This document shows positions 1 through 8,917 of a stretch of 64,000 bases of DNA, in pieces. Position numbers and translations under genes: made by a program. The DNA comes from Elusimicrobium sp. (GTDB lineage: Bacteria > Elusimicrobiota > Elusimicrobia > Elusimicrobiales > Elusimicrobiaceae): assembly GCA_015062115.1 (NCBI GenBank), contig SUVG01000004.1, forward strand, positions 142,947 to 206,946. The letters are read 5' to 3'. Below the pieces are notes generated by a model. It was not told the origin of the DNA, did no database searches, and saw nothing but the letters and a program-made list of their open reading frames with translations. Positions within the stretch are counted from its first letter, which is position 1. Each line of letters begins with the position of its first letter.

Positions 1-1305
1 CAGATCGGAAGAAAAATGGGTATTAAAAACACCCCAAATACCAAAAAGAACAATGAAAAGACTCACCCCACCTGCTACTTTTTTAGATAAAACGGGTAAA
101 GAAAAAAAGGTTTTGGGTGCCCATGATAAATCTTTTTCTGTCCAGAAAGGGGGGAATACATACAAGGCCAAAAGAATGGCCAGCAAAATACCCGCCACCG
201 AGAAAACCGCTATCTGCTTAAACAGTTCCACCGATGAACAAAACAGGGCAAGAAAACAAAGAGAAGAGGTTAAAAAATTACACCACAGATGTTTCTTCAA
301 TTTTTGCACGGCATCTTCGGCAGAGGTATCCGTTTGGGAAATAGCAAAGAAAGTATAAATACTGTAATCAACCGATAAACCCGCCACCACACTGCCAAAA
401 CCCAGCGTAATACCCGAAATATGCCCGAATACGGCATAAGTTACCAACGCGGCGGGGGGTAAAACCACAACCGGTAAGAGATAAATAAGCAAAGAGGTTT
501 TTCGGCGAAGGAAGAAAAAGAATACGCCTCCCAAAGCCAACAGGGCAAGAAGTGTTATTTTAATTAAATCTTTGCGGATAATGGATACATTTTCAACCGT
601 ATAACGCAGGCCGCCTAAATAAAACGCGCGAACTTGTTGGGATAAAGTCCCCGCCAGTTGCATAAATTTGCGGGAAAATTCCTCCGCCTGAGCGAACCCG
701 CCCGCTTCGTTGTAATCGTAGAGGCCGATAAGTATTTTCCCTTCCTCGGCAGATAAAAACCCTTCGCGATAATCGATGCCTGTTTCTGCCCCGAAAGCGG
801 CCAATTTTTGCGCCATCAGGCCGGTAAAGTTCAACGGATCTGCGGTAATAAGAGGGCGGTATAAGAACCCTTCGAAAGAAAGCAGTTTTTGGTAATTTTC
901 TTCCATTTGGCGGGAAACATATTCCGGTGTGAGACGCGAAGGAAGGTCCTTTTCGTCTTCTGCGGAAAAACGCGCGGGCAACGCATAAAAAAGTGTTTTG
1001 GCAAATTCGGGGCCCGCCAGGAACGGCGTACGCACCAGGTGATGTTTTAATAAATAATTACGCACCGTTTCGGCCCCTTCCAAGGCTTCTTCTGCGGTCG
1101 GGGCGGTAATTACCGTAAATAATTTTTTATTAAGGGGGGAGTGTTCAAAAAGTTCCACCTTTTCACGAATAGAAGCGGGAATCATCGCGTGCAAATTTTC
1201 CTGCACACGCATCATACTCATACCCCAAACACATAAGCCCGTCAGGGCCGCAAAGAGCCCCAATGTTAATTTTTTATGACGGCTTATCATTTCCCAAAAT
1301 TTCAC
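1..1305 (-). CDS. MMPL/RND-family lipid exporter, partial (C-terminal part cut by window edge)
   Basis: Reading the minus strand from 1305 gives 435 codons without a stop, running off the window at base 1. The N-terminus has one membrane helix (residues about 10-25), then a roughly 200-residue periplasmic loop, then a block of closely spaced helices containing FGSVVAGLSVDYSIYTFF, the arrangement of MMPL exporters (a GxSxDY motif in the membrane domain). The start is a GTG that overlaps the TGA of the LolA-like gene by 4 bases (GTGA), so it is translationally coupled. In aryl polyene and related clusters such a pump moves the finished lipid across the inner membrane, handing over to the LolA-like carrier. 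Family is clear from the topology; the substrate is inferred from neighbours. Confidence 0.88.
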   Translation of the reverse strand, partial: MKFWEMISRHKKLTLGLFAALTGLCVWGMSMMRVQENLHAMIPASIREKVELFEHSPLNKKLFTVITAPTAEEALEGAETVRNYLLKHHLVRTPFLAGPEFAKTLFYALPARFSAEDEKDLPSRLTPEYVSRQMEENYQKLLSFEGFLYRPLITADPLNFTGLMAQKLAAFGAETGIDYREGFLSAEEGKILIGLYDYNEAGGFAQAEEFSRKFMQLAGTLSQQVRAFYLGGLRYTVENVSIIRKDLIKITLLALLALGGVFFFFLRRKTSLLIYLLPVVVLPPAALVTYAVFGHISGITLGFGSVVAGLSVDYSIYTFFAISQTDTSAEDAVQKLKKHLWCNFLTSSLCFLALFCSSVELFKQIAVFSVAGILLAILLALYVFPPFWTEKDLSWAPKTFFSLPVLSKKVAGGVSLFIVLFGIWGVFNTHFSSDL

Positions 1306-1931
1306 GAAAAAAGTTCCTCTGCAATCGGCTTATTGATTTTGGTATTTTCAAAAATCAGCACGGTGTTATCCCCGCCGGGTTCGTCCATTTGTATCTTTTC
1401 CAAGGCTCGGGAATTTGTTTTACTGAACCAAACCGTTATTTTTTCCAAAATTTTATTATCGTCGGATTTGGGGGTTAGTTCCACCCCGTTTTCCAATAAG
1501 TTAATATGATAAGAATTGGAAAGAGAGTGCAAATCAAAAGCGAGCCAAACAAGCATTTGGGAGGCTATATTACGGGCCAGCACGCCTTTTACTTTCTTTT
1601 TAACGCCTTTTTCCAAACGATAGGTATTGTCTGCGTCCAATAAAAAACCGTTTTGGAAAGGCTCCGTGTATTCCCAACGAATACGAGAAGGTTTTTTGGA
1701 AAAATAAAAAAGTCCCCGGCTTATTACAGGCTCGTTCAAAATAGCCAACTTTTTTTCTTGCGTAAAACGGGCGGAAATGGTGTTTACCGCACGGAAGCGG
1801 TCGGCAATTTCTTTGATTTTAGAGGCTAATACTTCTTCTTGGGCAGCCGGTGTTTCAACAGGCAAAGAAGTTTCCGCGGATAAACCGGCCGCGGCGCAAC
1901 ACAAACACAATAACATCAGTATTTTTTTCAT
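1302..1931 (-). CDS. LolA-like outer membrane lipid/lipoprotein carrier
   Basis: 209 residues. Starts MKKILMLLCLCCAAAGLSAE, a signal peptide, so it is periplasmic. The rest fits the LolA fold family: a long helix near 40-60 followed by FTQEKKLAILNEPVISRG, FYFSKKPSRIRWEYTEPF and later VWFSKTNSRALEKIQMDEPGGDNTVLIF, the strand pattern of LolA domain proteins. A longer reading from 2009 exists, but it would overlap the dehydratase gene; the ATG at 1931 overlaps the upstream TGA by 4 bases (ATGA), as elsewhere in this operon. In aryl polyene clusters a LolA-like protein is thought to carry the polyene lipid to the outer membrane. The general lipoprotein carrier LolA is the alternative, but the context favours the specialised role. 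Confidence 0.85.
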   Translation of the reverse strand: MKKILMLLCLCCAAAGLSAETSLPVETPAAQEEVLASKIKEIADRFRAVNTISARFTQEKKLAILNEPVISRGLFYFSKKPSRIRWEYTEPFQNGFLLDADNTYRLEKGVKKKVKGVLARNIASQMLVWLAFDLHSLSNSYHINLLENGVELTPKSDDNKILEKITVWFSKTNSRALEKIQMDEPGGDNTVLIFENTKINKPIAEELFS

Positions 1932-2380
1932 TTCATCACTCCCGGAGGATTTTTCCCTTCCCACATAAAAATATATACCGTGGCACGAGCCAGTTTTTCC
2001 GTTCCGCAAAAAACTTCTCCTTCCACAATGCGGGTATCCATAAAATCGTCTTTTTGGATAACTTTTGTGATTAAGGTATCATTAAGACGCGCTTTTGAAA
2101 AAATTTCAAATTCCCGTACAGCCGTTAAATATCCGCCGCCTTCGTTGTCTAGTCCCGCCCACTCCCGGCGCTGCGCTTCACAAGCAGCGAAACTTTGCGC
2201 GATAATTTCGGCAAAGGCTTCGGGCATCAAAGTTCCGTCTTTTCGTAAAAACAAATGATTTTCCCCGATAAAACTTTTTACCCGGCTGTCTTGCGGTTGC
2301 GCGGATAAAATTTCATCAACCAAACGCATAGGGCCTTTGTGCGGGATAAGGGTAGAAACGGGAGAAAGAGGTTTTGTCAT
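1928..2380 (-). CDS. Hotdog-fold 3-hydroxyacyl-ACP dehydratase (ApeP-like)
   Basis: 150 residues. LIPHKGPMRLVDEIL near the N-terminus is the opening of the ApeP/FabZ-related dehydratase family; the His of PHKGPM is the expected catalytic residue. A central helix (PEAFAEIIAQSFAAC) followed by strands fits a single hotdog domain. The enzyme would dehydrate 3-hydroxyacyl-ACP to the trans-2-enoyl form; because no enoyl reductase is seen next to it, repeated cycles would give a conjugated polyene. It overlaps the LolA-like gene by ATGA and lies 3 bases downstream of the lipoprotein gene. Assignment to the polyene pathway is inferred from the operon. Confidence 0.85.
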   Translation of the reverse strand: MTKPLSPVSTLIPHKGPMRLVDEILSAQPQDSRVKSFIGENHLFLRKDGTLMPEAFAEIIAQSFAACEAQRREWAGLDNEGGGYLTAVREFEIFSKARLNDTLITKVIQKDDFMDTRIVEGEVFCGTEKLARATVYIFMWEGKNPPGVMK

Positions 2381-2383
2381 TGT

Positions 2384-2764
2384 TTATTTTCCTACGCTGG
2401 CCCATTTGAAAATAGCAATATCCAAAAATTCTATCCAACGATTATATTTGGGATGAATTTTATGTGTTTTAGGGTTGTAACGCATATTTTTACTATCCGC
2501 ATATTGAATAGCATATCCGCTTTGCGTATAAGGGATATCCACATCCACTTCGTGCCCGCGGGCATACAGATGCGCTCTCATCACGCCGGGAACCAATTCG
2601 GAAACACTCCAGTTACGAGTTGATGCGCCTTGAATAATGGCTTCTTTCACCGTTCGGCCCTCCGCCAAAACAATCGATTTCATCGGTTTATCTTGCACGG
2701 GAGCCAAACCGCGGCAACCTACTAACAAAGAAACAAAAACTCCTAAAAACAATACTTTTTTCAC
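2384..2764 (-). CDS. Small outer-membrane-type lipoprotein of the polyene operon
   Basis: 126 residues. The N-terminus MKKVLFLGVFVSLLVGCRG has a type II signal peptide with lipobox LLVGC, so Cys17 should be lipid-modified. Residues after it, including HLYARGHEVDVDIPYTQSGYAIQY, resemble small periplasmic lipoproteins of unknown function that bind little else. The start overlaps the stop of the acyltransferase gene by 4 bases. I do not recognise a defined enzymatic domain. Since it sits between the acyltransferase and dehydratase in one overlapping operon, it probably takes part in transport or anchoring of the lipid product; that is inference. Confidence 0.75.
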   Translation of the reverse strand: MKKVLFLGVFVSLLVGCRGLAPVQDKPMKSIVLAEGRTVKEAIIQGASTRNWSVSELVPGVMRAHLYARGHEVDVDIPYTQSGYAIQYADSKNMRYNPKTHKIHPKYNRWIEFLDIAIFKWASVGK

Positions 2765-3489
2765 TTTTTTTCCTCCAGATTTACAAAATCCATAATTTGT
2801 TTTTTTACACTGCGCGCCATTTCCAAATGGGCGAGTTCGCCCGAAAAATCTTGCGGATAAACAGCTGGAAAAGATTTCAATACCACTTCGGCAGGGCGAA
2901 GTTTCAACGAACCGGAAGGGAGCATTTTTCCCGTTCCCGCAATAGCCATGGGAATAACGGGCGCACCTGTTTTTTCCGCCAAATAAAATGCACCGCTTTT
3001 GAAACGGGCCTGCGGATTTTTACGAGAACCTTGCGGGAAAAGCACAATATCATAGCCGTTATTAAGGGCTTCTTGGCACTTTGCAAGCATTTCTTCGGGC
3101 GGGGTTTTTTCGGCATCAATGTATCCGGCACCCTTCATCACAAAACGGAAAAACGGTAACTTAAAAACCCACCCTTTGGTAATATATACCACTTTATTAA
3201 ATCCCAAGGCTGCTACGGTATATAAATCCAACGCGCTGGCATGGTTGGCCGCCACAATGCAGGGCTGTTCGGGACGGGGGGCTTTTTCCACCTTTATTCC
3301 GCGCGAACAACACCAAATAAAAAAGAGAATTCCCTTAGATTGGTAATACACAAATGTACGCACATTTTTTCCGTTCTTGCCGGGGAAAAGCCACAAAAAA
3401 GGAGCCGCCGCCAAGGCAGAAAGAAAAAGCCATAATATGGCCGATACCCCTATTATGGCTGTATTAAAAAAAGTGCGCACCGCGTACAT
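2761..3489 (-). CDS. 1-acyl-glycerol-phosphate acyltransferase family protein (PlsC-like)
   Basis: 242 residues with one or two N-terminal membrane helices (residues about 8-35). NHASALD at about residue 82 is the NHx4D catalytic motif and FPQGSRK at about residue 152 matches the FPEGTR substrate-binding motif (with Q replacing E). PVIPMAIAGTGKMLPSG is the third block of the PlsC family. It would transfer an acyl chain from ACP to a lipid or head group on the inner membrane face. Within this operon it most likely attaches the polyene acyl chain to its lipid acceptor, as the lysophospholipid acyltransferase homologues of aryl polyene clusters do. It follows the ACP gene by 3 bases. Confidence 0.9.
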   Translation of the reverse strand: MYAVRTFFNTAIIGVSAILWLFLSALAAAPFLWLFPGKNGKNVRTFVYYQSKGILFFIWCCSRGIKVEKAPRPEQPCIVAANHASALDLYTVAALGFNKVVYITKGWVFKLPFFRFVMKGAGYIDAEKTPPEEMLAKCQEALNNGYDIVLFPQGSRKNPQARFKSGAFYLAEKTGAPVIPMAIAGTGKMLPSGSLKLRPAEVVLKSFPAVYPQDFSGELAHLEMARSVKKQIMDFVNLEEKK

Positions 3490-3492
3490 AAT

Positions 3493-3759
3493 TTATTTTC
3501 CCGCTTCGTGTTCGCGGGCTAATTTTTCGATAAAATCGTACAAATCGTTTAAGGTAACGATGGAGCGGATATCATAGCCTTGGCGCAAAGTCATGCCGAA
3601 TTTTTGCTCCAACACTACCACCATATCCACCGCGTCCAAACTATCTAACCCTACATCATTTTGCAAATGAGCGGTGGGGAAAAGTTGTTCGTCCGTCAAC
3701 TCAAATTCTTTTTTGAGGGCTTCGTTGGTCAGGTTAATAATTTCTTCTCTCGTAATCAC
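3493..3759 (-). CDS. Acyl carrier protein of the polyene pathway
   Basis: 88 residues when started at the GTG at 3759. VGLDSLDAVDMVVVLEQKFG carries the DSL motif; Ser40 would bear the phosphopantetheine arm. I chose this start because AAGGAG lies 6 bases upstream and the GTG overlaps the ketosynthase stop by 4 bases (GTGA), the same coupling used by other genes here; an ATG at 3786 is upstream of that site. The protein carries growing acyl chains between the ketosynthase, ketoreductase and dehydratase encoded around it. It is a dedicated carrier rather than the housekeeping AcpP, judged from its position and its basic, less regular sequence. Confidence 0.9.
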   Translation of the reverse strand: MITREEIINLTNEALKKEFELTDEQLFPTAHLQNDVGLDSLDAVDMVVVLEQKFGMTLRQGYDIRSIVTLNDLYDFIEKLAREHEAGK

Positions 3760-4985
3760 AGGGGTCTCCTTAAAACCAAAGAACAATTATTGCCACCGAT
3801 GGCAAAACTGTTCTTCAAAATGATATTTACCGGGCGGGTTTCGTTTTGGGTAACAAACCGTACCTGAGCACAACGATCGTCCGGCGTTTGCAAATTTTTG
3901 GTACCGATAAGGGTCTGGCGGTTGAGCATATCCACACAAGCAATCGTTTCCAAACTTCCGCTGGCACCCATCGTATGCCCCAAGTGGCCTTTAAGGCTGT
4001 TTACACAAATAGCGGGGCCGAAAACGGCTTGAGCGGCTTGCGTTTCGGCAATATCGCCGATGACAGTACCCGTGGCATGGGCATTTAATAAATCTACTTG
4101 GTCGGGCGTGATATGGGCATCTTGCAAAGCGGCCTGCATACACTCCCGCAATGTTTCCGCGGACGGATAGGCCATATTTTCCGTTTCCGTATTGGAAGCA
4201 AATCCTATAATTTCGGCCAAAATATGAGCCCCGCGCGCTTTGGCATTTTCTTCCGTTTCCAGGAAGAGAAGCCCGCACCCCTCGGAGCAAACAAGGCCCG
4301 TTCTGTCTTTATCAAACGGACGGCAAGCCTCTTTAGGGGAAGTATTAAAATTGTGAGAAGTGGCCTGCATGATATCAAAACAAGCACTAAACATGGGGTG
4401 GTATTCTTCCGTTCCGCCGCACAGAGCCTGTTTGACAAAACCGCTTTTGACAGCCAAATAAGCAAGGCCAATATTCATTAACCCCGTGGCACAGGCATCA
4501 CTGGCCCCGACGCAAGGCCCGTTAATTTTTAAGGCCTGCGATACGGTTGCCAAGGGGGAGTGATTCATAATTTGTAAAAAATCGGAAGTTTTTACCAGTT
4601 CCAAATGCCCGTTATGGCAGTGGCCGCAAATTTCCATCCATACGGAAATACTGTTTAGCGTAGATCCCATAAAAAAGCCCAATCCCTGCGGTGGGGTATC
4701 ATATCCGGCAGATTTAAGGGTTTCCTGCGCGGCGGCATAGGCGTATTTGGCCATACGGCTCATAGAGCGACGGTCACGGCGGGGAATATAGGAAAAATCC
4801 ATCTCGGGAACGGTAACCGCTACTTTGGTTTTCACCATAGGTAACGCTTCCAATTCCGCAACCGTGTGACAACAAGATTCTCCTGCAAAAAGACCGTCAA
4901 GCAAAGCGGGAACCCCTGCCCCGTAAGGGGAAACGGCACCCATTGCTGTAATTACCACTTTAGGGTTGGAAAAAGAATTGGTCAT
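3756..4985 (-). CDS. Beta-ketoacyl-ACP synthase (FabF/ApeO-like)
   Basis: 409 residues, the normal length for a KAS I/II enzyme. The catalytic triad is present: Cys165 in GASDACATG, His in NAHATGT (about 302) and His in KGHLGHTMGASG (about 337). It condenses malonyl-ACP with an acyl-ACP, extending the chain by two carbons. The order ketoreductase, ketosynthase, ACP, acyltransferase, dehydratase, LolA-like, MMPL exporter matches the downstream half of aryl polyene type gene clusters, so I take it as the chain-building synthase of that pathway and not the housekeeping FabF. Confidence 0.92.
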   Translation of the reverse strand: MTNSFSNPKVVITAMGAVSPYGAGVPALLDGLFAGESCCHTVAELEALPMVKTKVAVTVPEMDFSYIPRRDRRSMSRMAKYAYAAAQETLKSAGYDTPPQGLGFFMGSTLNSISVWMEICGHCHNGHLELVKTSDFLQIMNHSPLATVSQALKINGPCVGASDACATGLMNIGLAYLAVKSGFVKQALCGGTEEYHPMFSACFDIMQATSHNFNTSPKEACRPFDKDRTGLVCSEGCGLLFLETEENAKARGAHILAEIIGFASNTETENMAYPSAETLRECMQAALQDAHITPDQVDLLNAHATGTVIGDIAETQAAQAVFGPAICVNSLKGHLGHTMGASGSLETIACVDMLNRQTLIGTKNLQTPDDRCAQVRFVTQNETRPVNIILKNSFAIGGNNCSLVLRRPL

Positions 4986-5021
4986 GGATACATTTATTAT
5001 ACTATTTTACGGTAGAGAAAC

Positions 5022-5762
5022 CTACATAGCCACCCCACCGTTTACTTGGAAGGCCTGGCCCGTTATATAAGACGCTTTCGGCGAACACAAAAATGATACC
5101 ACCTCTGCCACTTCCTGCGGTTTACCCAAACGGCGCAAAGGAATTAAAGGCAAAATTTTATCCATAGGCAAGCCGTCCAACATTTCGGTTTCTATAAACC
5201 CCGGGGAAACGGCATTTACTAAAATATTGCGTTTGGCTACTTCCAGAGCCAAACTGCGCGTGGCCCCCAAAATACCCGCTTTGGCGGCGGAATAGTTGGT
5301 TTGACCCGGCACCGGGGCATGGGCCGCGGCGGAAGAAATGTTGACGATTCTTCCTTCTTTGGCATGAATCATGGCCGCCAGTACGGTTTTGGTTACATTA
5401 TGAAATCCGCCCAAAACGGTGGAAATAACCTGCGACCAGTCTTCGTCCTGCATCCAAATAAGTAAATTGTCCTTGCGGATACCGGCATTGTTAACAAGCA
5501 CATAAGGAGTGTTTTTTTCCAATAACGGGTTTAACGCCGCGCGCACGGCAGTTGCATTGGCCACATCAAAAGGAAGAAGTGTTACGCAGGCCCCCAGTGC
5601 TTCTATTTCGGTTTTTGCCTTTTCGGCGGCGGTATGGTTGGAGTGATAATTGAGCCAAATATCAAAGCCGTCTTTGGCCAGTTGTTTGGCTACCGCTAAA
5701 CCAATGCCGCGGCTGGCACCCGTAACCAGGGCTATTTTTCGGGAAGAAGGGGTATTTGTCAT
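5022..5762 (-). CDS. 3-oxoacyl-ACP reductase (FabG/ApeQ-like SDR)
   Basis: 246 residues. [16 protein letters not shown] is the NADP-binding TGxxxGIG motif; NNAG at about 91, the catalytic Ser in NISSAAA and YSAAKAG (Tyr-x-x-x-Lys) complete the short-chain dehydrogenase signature. [15 protein letters not shown] closes the FabG family pattern. It reduces 3-oxoacyl-ACP to 3-hydroxyacyl-ACP with NADPH. It is the first visible gene of the minus-strand operon, 36 bases before the ketosynthase, and diverges from the methyltransferase with only 41 bases between their starts, so the two divergent promoters share that interval. Confidence 0.93.
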   Translation of the reverse strand: MTNTPSSRKIALVTGASRGIGLAVAKQLAKDGFDIWLNYHSNHTAAEKAKTEIEALGACVTLLPFDVANATAVRAALNPLLEKNTPYVLVNNAGIRKDNLLIWMQDEDWSQVISTVLGGFHNVTKTVLAAMIHAKEGRIVNISSAAAHAPVPGQTNYSAAKAGILGATRSLALEVAKRNILVNAVSPGFIETEMLDGLPMDKILPLIPLRRLGKPQEVAEVVSFLCSPKASYITGQAFQVNGGVAM

Positions 5763-5803
5763 TTGTAAACTCGCTGTAAATAAAATAAAATTATCTATAG
5801 AAT

Positions 5804-6892
5804 ATGATAACTAAAAACACTCTAAAATACAACACACCTTACCGCCGCACGCGTCGCGAAAATCGCACGATGGCGGATATTGCTTTTGACGCGCAAAAAA
5901 TTGCCTTTGCGCCCATCAGTTTTCAAGCCGCACTGGCCTTGCGCGATCTGGGTATTTTATCGCTCTTAAACGAAAAAGAAGCGGACGATAAAACAATTTC
6001 CAAAAAATTAAAACTTTCGTTGTATGCGGTTCAAACTCTTTTGGAAAACGGAGTGGCACTTGATTTGGTATCGCTCAAAGACGGGAAATATGCGCTTACC
6101 AAAACGGGTTGGTTTTTACTGTGCGACCCCATGACCCGTGCCAATATGGATTTTGTAAATGATGTGTGTTATTTGGGTATGCACTCTTTGCAAGAATCGC
6201 TTAAAAAAGGCAAGCCCACGGGGCTTAAGGTGTTCGGCAAATGGAAAACCGTTTATGAAGGGCTTTCTAAGTTGCCTGCCAAAAACCGCAAAAGTTGGTT
6301 TGCCTTTGACCATTTCTATTCGGATATTGCCTTCCCCGAAATTTTACCGCTTGTGTTTGAACTAAACCCCGCCCGGGTAATGGATATCGGGGCCAACACC
6401 GGAAAATGGGCCAAAAAATGCCTGGACTATAAAAAAGATACCTCTGTGATGCTGGTTGACTTGCCCGGACAACTTAATGTTGCCAAGAAGAATTTGAAAA
6501 AATACGGAGACCGCGCCCAATATCACGCCGCCAATGTGTTAGATGCCAAAACGGTTCTTCCCAAAGGGGCCGACGCAGTTTTGATGAGCCAGTTTTTAGA
6601 TTGTTTTTCGGAAGCGGAAATTGTATCTATTCTCAAAAAAGTAAAAGCGTCCGCCGATAAAAATACCCGTATTTATATATTGGAACCGTTGTGGGATCGC
6701 CAAGAATATGCCGCTTCCACCTTTTGCCTGAATCACACTTCGCTTTACTTTACCAACATTGCCAACGGAAACAGCAAAATGTATTCTTATGCTCAAATGG
6801 AAAATTGTGTAAAAAAAGCAGGCCTAAAGGTAGAAAAAGTGTTTGACGGCGTAGGCCGTTTTGCTTACACGCTTATACGCTGCCGCAAATAA
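5804..6892 (+). CDS. SAM-dependent O-methyltransferase-like protein
   Basis: 362 residues. An N-terminal winged-helix dimerisation region (residues about 25-110, with [18 protein letters not shown]) precedes a Rossmann domain with [15 protein letters not shown] (SAM-binding GxGxG variant) and [10 protein letters not shown] (acidic residue contacting ribose). This is the layout of small-molecule O-methyltransferases. Divergent from the polyene operon, it may methylate the aryl head group, a decoration known in several polyene pathways; that role is inference. An alternative start is the ATG at 5870 ([10 protein letters not shown]), which removes 22 basic residues; neither has a clear ribosome binding site. 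Confidence 0.8.
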   Translation: MITKNTLKYNTPYRRTRRENRTMADIAFDAQKIAFAPISFQAALALRDLGILSLLNEKEADDKTISKKLKLSLYAVQTLLENGVALDLVSLKDGKYALTKTGWFLLCDPMTRANMDFVNDVCYLGMHSLQESLKKGKPTGLKVFGKWKTVYEGLSKLPAKNRKSWFAFDHFYSDIAFPEILPLVFELNPARVMDIGANTGKWAKKCLDYKKDTSVMLVDLPGQLNVAKKNLKKYGDRAQYHAANVLDAKTVLPKGADAVLMSQFLDCFSEAEIVSILKKVKASADKNTRIYILEPLWDRQEYAASTFCLNHTSLYFTNIANGNSKMYSYAQMENCVKKAGLKVEKVFDGVGRFAYTLIRCRK

Positions 6893-6893
6893 T

Positions 6894-8282
6894 ATGACCT
6901 TGATTAAAGCCCCGCGCATCAGTAAAAAGTGGATGATTTTTTCCGTTACCGCCAACGGTACTTTTATGTCCACGTTGTCGGCCGGAATTGTAAATATCGC
7001 TTTGCCCACCATGTCGGGCGAGTTCGGGGTTTCGTTGGAAAGTATCCAGTTGGTCGTCAGCATGTACCTGTTGGTACTAACCTGTTTACTCCCCGTATTC
7101 GGTAAACTAAGCGATATTTACAGCCGTAAGTGGATGTATTTAAGCGGCTTTGCTACCTTTGGGGTAGGGGCTCTTTTGGGGGCTCTTTCCAACTCGCTGG
7201 GTCTAATGTTGCTGGCCCGTGCCGTACAAGGGATAGGCTCTTCTGCCATGATGGCTACTTCCCAAGCCTTGATTGCCCAAGTCTTTCACGGAGCATCTCG
7301 CGGAAAAGCCTTCGGGGCTATCGGTGCGGTAGTAGCGTGTGGTTCGTTGGCGGGGCCCGCCGTGGGCGGAGCCTTGATTCAAGCCTGGGGGTGGAAATCT
7401 ATTTTTTGGTTATCTATCCCGATTGCCGTTATCGGTGTTTGGCGCGGCATTTACCTGATTCCGCGCTTTAAGCACCCCAAATGTCCGCCGATGGATTATT
7501 TCGGTGCAATCTGCTACACCTTAACCAGTTTCCTCTTTTTATATGCGCTTAACACCGCCGCCGATAAAGGTTGGACTTCGCCCGTCATTTTAACTTCCTT
7601 TGTTTTATCCCTGGCCTTTTTCTTCTTATTTATGAGAAGAGAAAATCACGCAAAAAACCCGTTTATCGGCCTGAGCATCTTTCAAATTCCTGCCATTTCA
7701 TTTGGTTGTTTGATAGCGGTACTGGGGTTTACATCCGTATTTACGAACTCGGTTCTTCTGCCTTTTTATTTAACGGACATCATGCAAATGGATCCCATTA
7801 AAATCGGTATGCTGATTTTACCCTTTCCCGTAACTTTGGCTATTTCTTCGGCGGTATCGGGGGCGCTCTGTGCCAAATGGCCTTCCAAAATCATCATCAC
7901 GGCCGGCTTTTTGTTTCTGTTGATTTCTTACCTGATGTTTGCATGCATCGGGTGCCACCCCAGCATTTCCTATATCATTTTGGCACAACTGGTCATGGGG
8001 GCAGGGAGCGGTACATTTCAGGTACCCAATAATAACATAGTCATCAGCGCGGCCCCTAAAGGAAAACTCGGTGTGGTGGCAAGCGTAAATGCACTGGCAC
8101 GCAATGTGGGTATGATTTTGGGAATTGCCCTTTCCGTACTGGTATTTACCGCCGTTCAAAACCATGCACTCGCCCGGGATTTTTCCGCGCAAGACGCCTT
8201 TATCAGGGGATATGCTTGCGCCATGTTATTGGGTGCTTTGTGCGCGGCCTTGGGGGGAGTGCTATCAGCCGTGCGAAAATAA
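6894..8282 (+). CDS. MFS drug/metabolite exporter (DHA2-type)
   Basis: 462 residues, almost entirely hydrophobic helices, consistent with about 14 membrane segments. Motifs of the DHA2/EmrB-QacA branch are visible: GKLSDIYSRKWMY (motif A between helices 2 and 3), LARAVQGIGSSAMM (motif B) and GPAVGGALIQAWGWKSIFW (motif C, antiporter). I start at the ATG at 6894, 1 base after the methyltransferase stop; the longer reading from 6861 would overlap that gene. It exports small hydrophobic compounds using the proton gradient. Its cotranscription with the methyltransferase hints at a shared substrate, perhaps a precursor of the polyene, but a general drug pump is equally possible. Confidence 0.87.
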   Translation: MTLIKAPRISKKWMIFSVTANGTFMSTLSAGIVNIALPTMSGEFGVSLESIQLVVSMYLLVLTCLLPVFGKLSDIYSRKWMYLSGFATFGVGALLGALSNSLGLMLLARAVQGIGSSAMMATSQALIAQVFHGASRGKAFGAIGAVVACGSLAGPAVGGALIQAWGWKSIFWLSIPIAVIGVWRGIYLIPRFKHPKCPPMDYFGAICYTLTSFLFLYALNTAADKGWTSPVILTSFVLSLAFFFLFMRRENHAKNPFIGLSIFQIPAISFGCLIAVLGFTSVFTNSVLLPFYLTDIMQMDPIKIGMLILPFPVTLAISSAVSGALCAKWPSKIIITAGFLFLLISYLMFACIGCHPSISYIILAQLVMGAGSGTFQVPNNNIVISAAPKGKLGVVASVNALARNVGMILGIALSVLVFTAVQNHALARDFSAQDAFIRGYACAMLLGALCAALGGVLSAVRK

Positions 8283-8292
8283 AATTCTTCCA

Positions 8293-8324
8293 TAAAAAAA
8301 CCCCACCGATTGGTGGGGTTTTTG
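8293..8324. terminator. Bidirectional intrinsic terminator
   Basis: CCCCACC (8301-8307) pairs with GGTGGGG (8312-8318) around a 4-base loop. It is flanked by A7 and T5 tracts, so it can stop both the MFS transcript and the convergent rubrerythrin transcript. Confidence 0.9.
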
Positions 8325-8340
8325 TTATTTCCAAAAACAA

Positions 8341-8880
8341 CTAGAAGTTTTCGGGGTGAATCATGAAGTAGGCTTGCGGGTGAGCGCAGACAGGGCATAC
8401 TTCGGGGGCTTTTTCGCCCACGTGTACATGACCGCAGTTGGCGCATTCCCACACCACTACACCGGCTTTGGCGAACACTTCTTTGGCTTCTACATTGTGT
8501 AAAAGTTTGCGATAGCGTTCTTCGTGCATTTTTTCGATTTTGGCTACAGCCCCGAACAAGTAGGCCAATTTATCAAAGCCTTCTTCTTTGGCTTCTTTTT
8601 CGAATTGGGCGTACATATCAGTCCATTCATAGTTTTCGCCTTGGGCGGCATCTAACAAGTTGGTAGCGGTGTCGGCAATTTGTCCGTCGTGCAACGCTTT
8701 GAACCACAATTTGGCGTGTTCTTTTTCGTTGTTAGCGGTTTCTTCAAAAATTTTGGCAATTTGCACATACCCTTCTTTTTTGGCTTTAGAAGCGTAGTAG
8801 GTATATTTATTGCGGGCTTGAGATTCTCCGGCAAAAGCGGCCATCAAGTTTTTTTCGGTTTTAGATCCTTTTAATTCCAT
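8341..8880 (-). CDS. rbr: Rubrerythrin
   Basis: 179 residues. The N-terminal four-helix domain carries the diiron ligands in [35 protein letters not shown] and the [14 protein letters not shown] helix; the C-terminal rubredoxin-like domain has [10 protein letters not shown] and CPVCAHP, two CxxC pairs that bind one iron. This is the standard peroxide-reducing rubrerythrin of anaerobes, taking electrons from rubredoxin or NADH-linked reductases in the cytoplasm. AAAGGAG lies 7 bases before the ATG. It lies 37 bases downstream of the PerR-like gene in the same direction, so both probably form one peroxide-responsive operon. Confidence 0.95.
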   Translation of the reverse strand: MELKGSKTEKNLMAAFAGESQARNKYTYYASKAKKEGYVQIAKIFEETANNEKEHAKLWFKALHDGQIADTATNLLDAAQGENYEWTDMYAQFEKEAKEEGFDKLAYLFGAVAKIEKMHEERYRKLLHNVEAKEVFAKAGVVVWECANCGHVHVGEKAPEVCPVCAHPQAYFMIHPENF

Positions 8881-8917
8881 TTTTGTCTCCTTTACAAAAC
8901 AACAATTATTATATCAA

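Noticed and set aside
53..358. Plus-strand open frame of 101 codons at the window start
   Set aside because: It lies opposite the MMPL exporter, whose frame is continuous and has clear membrane motifs; no ribosome binding site or family match.
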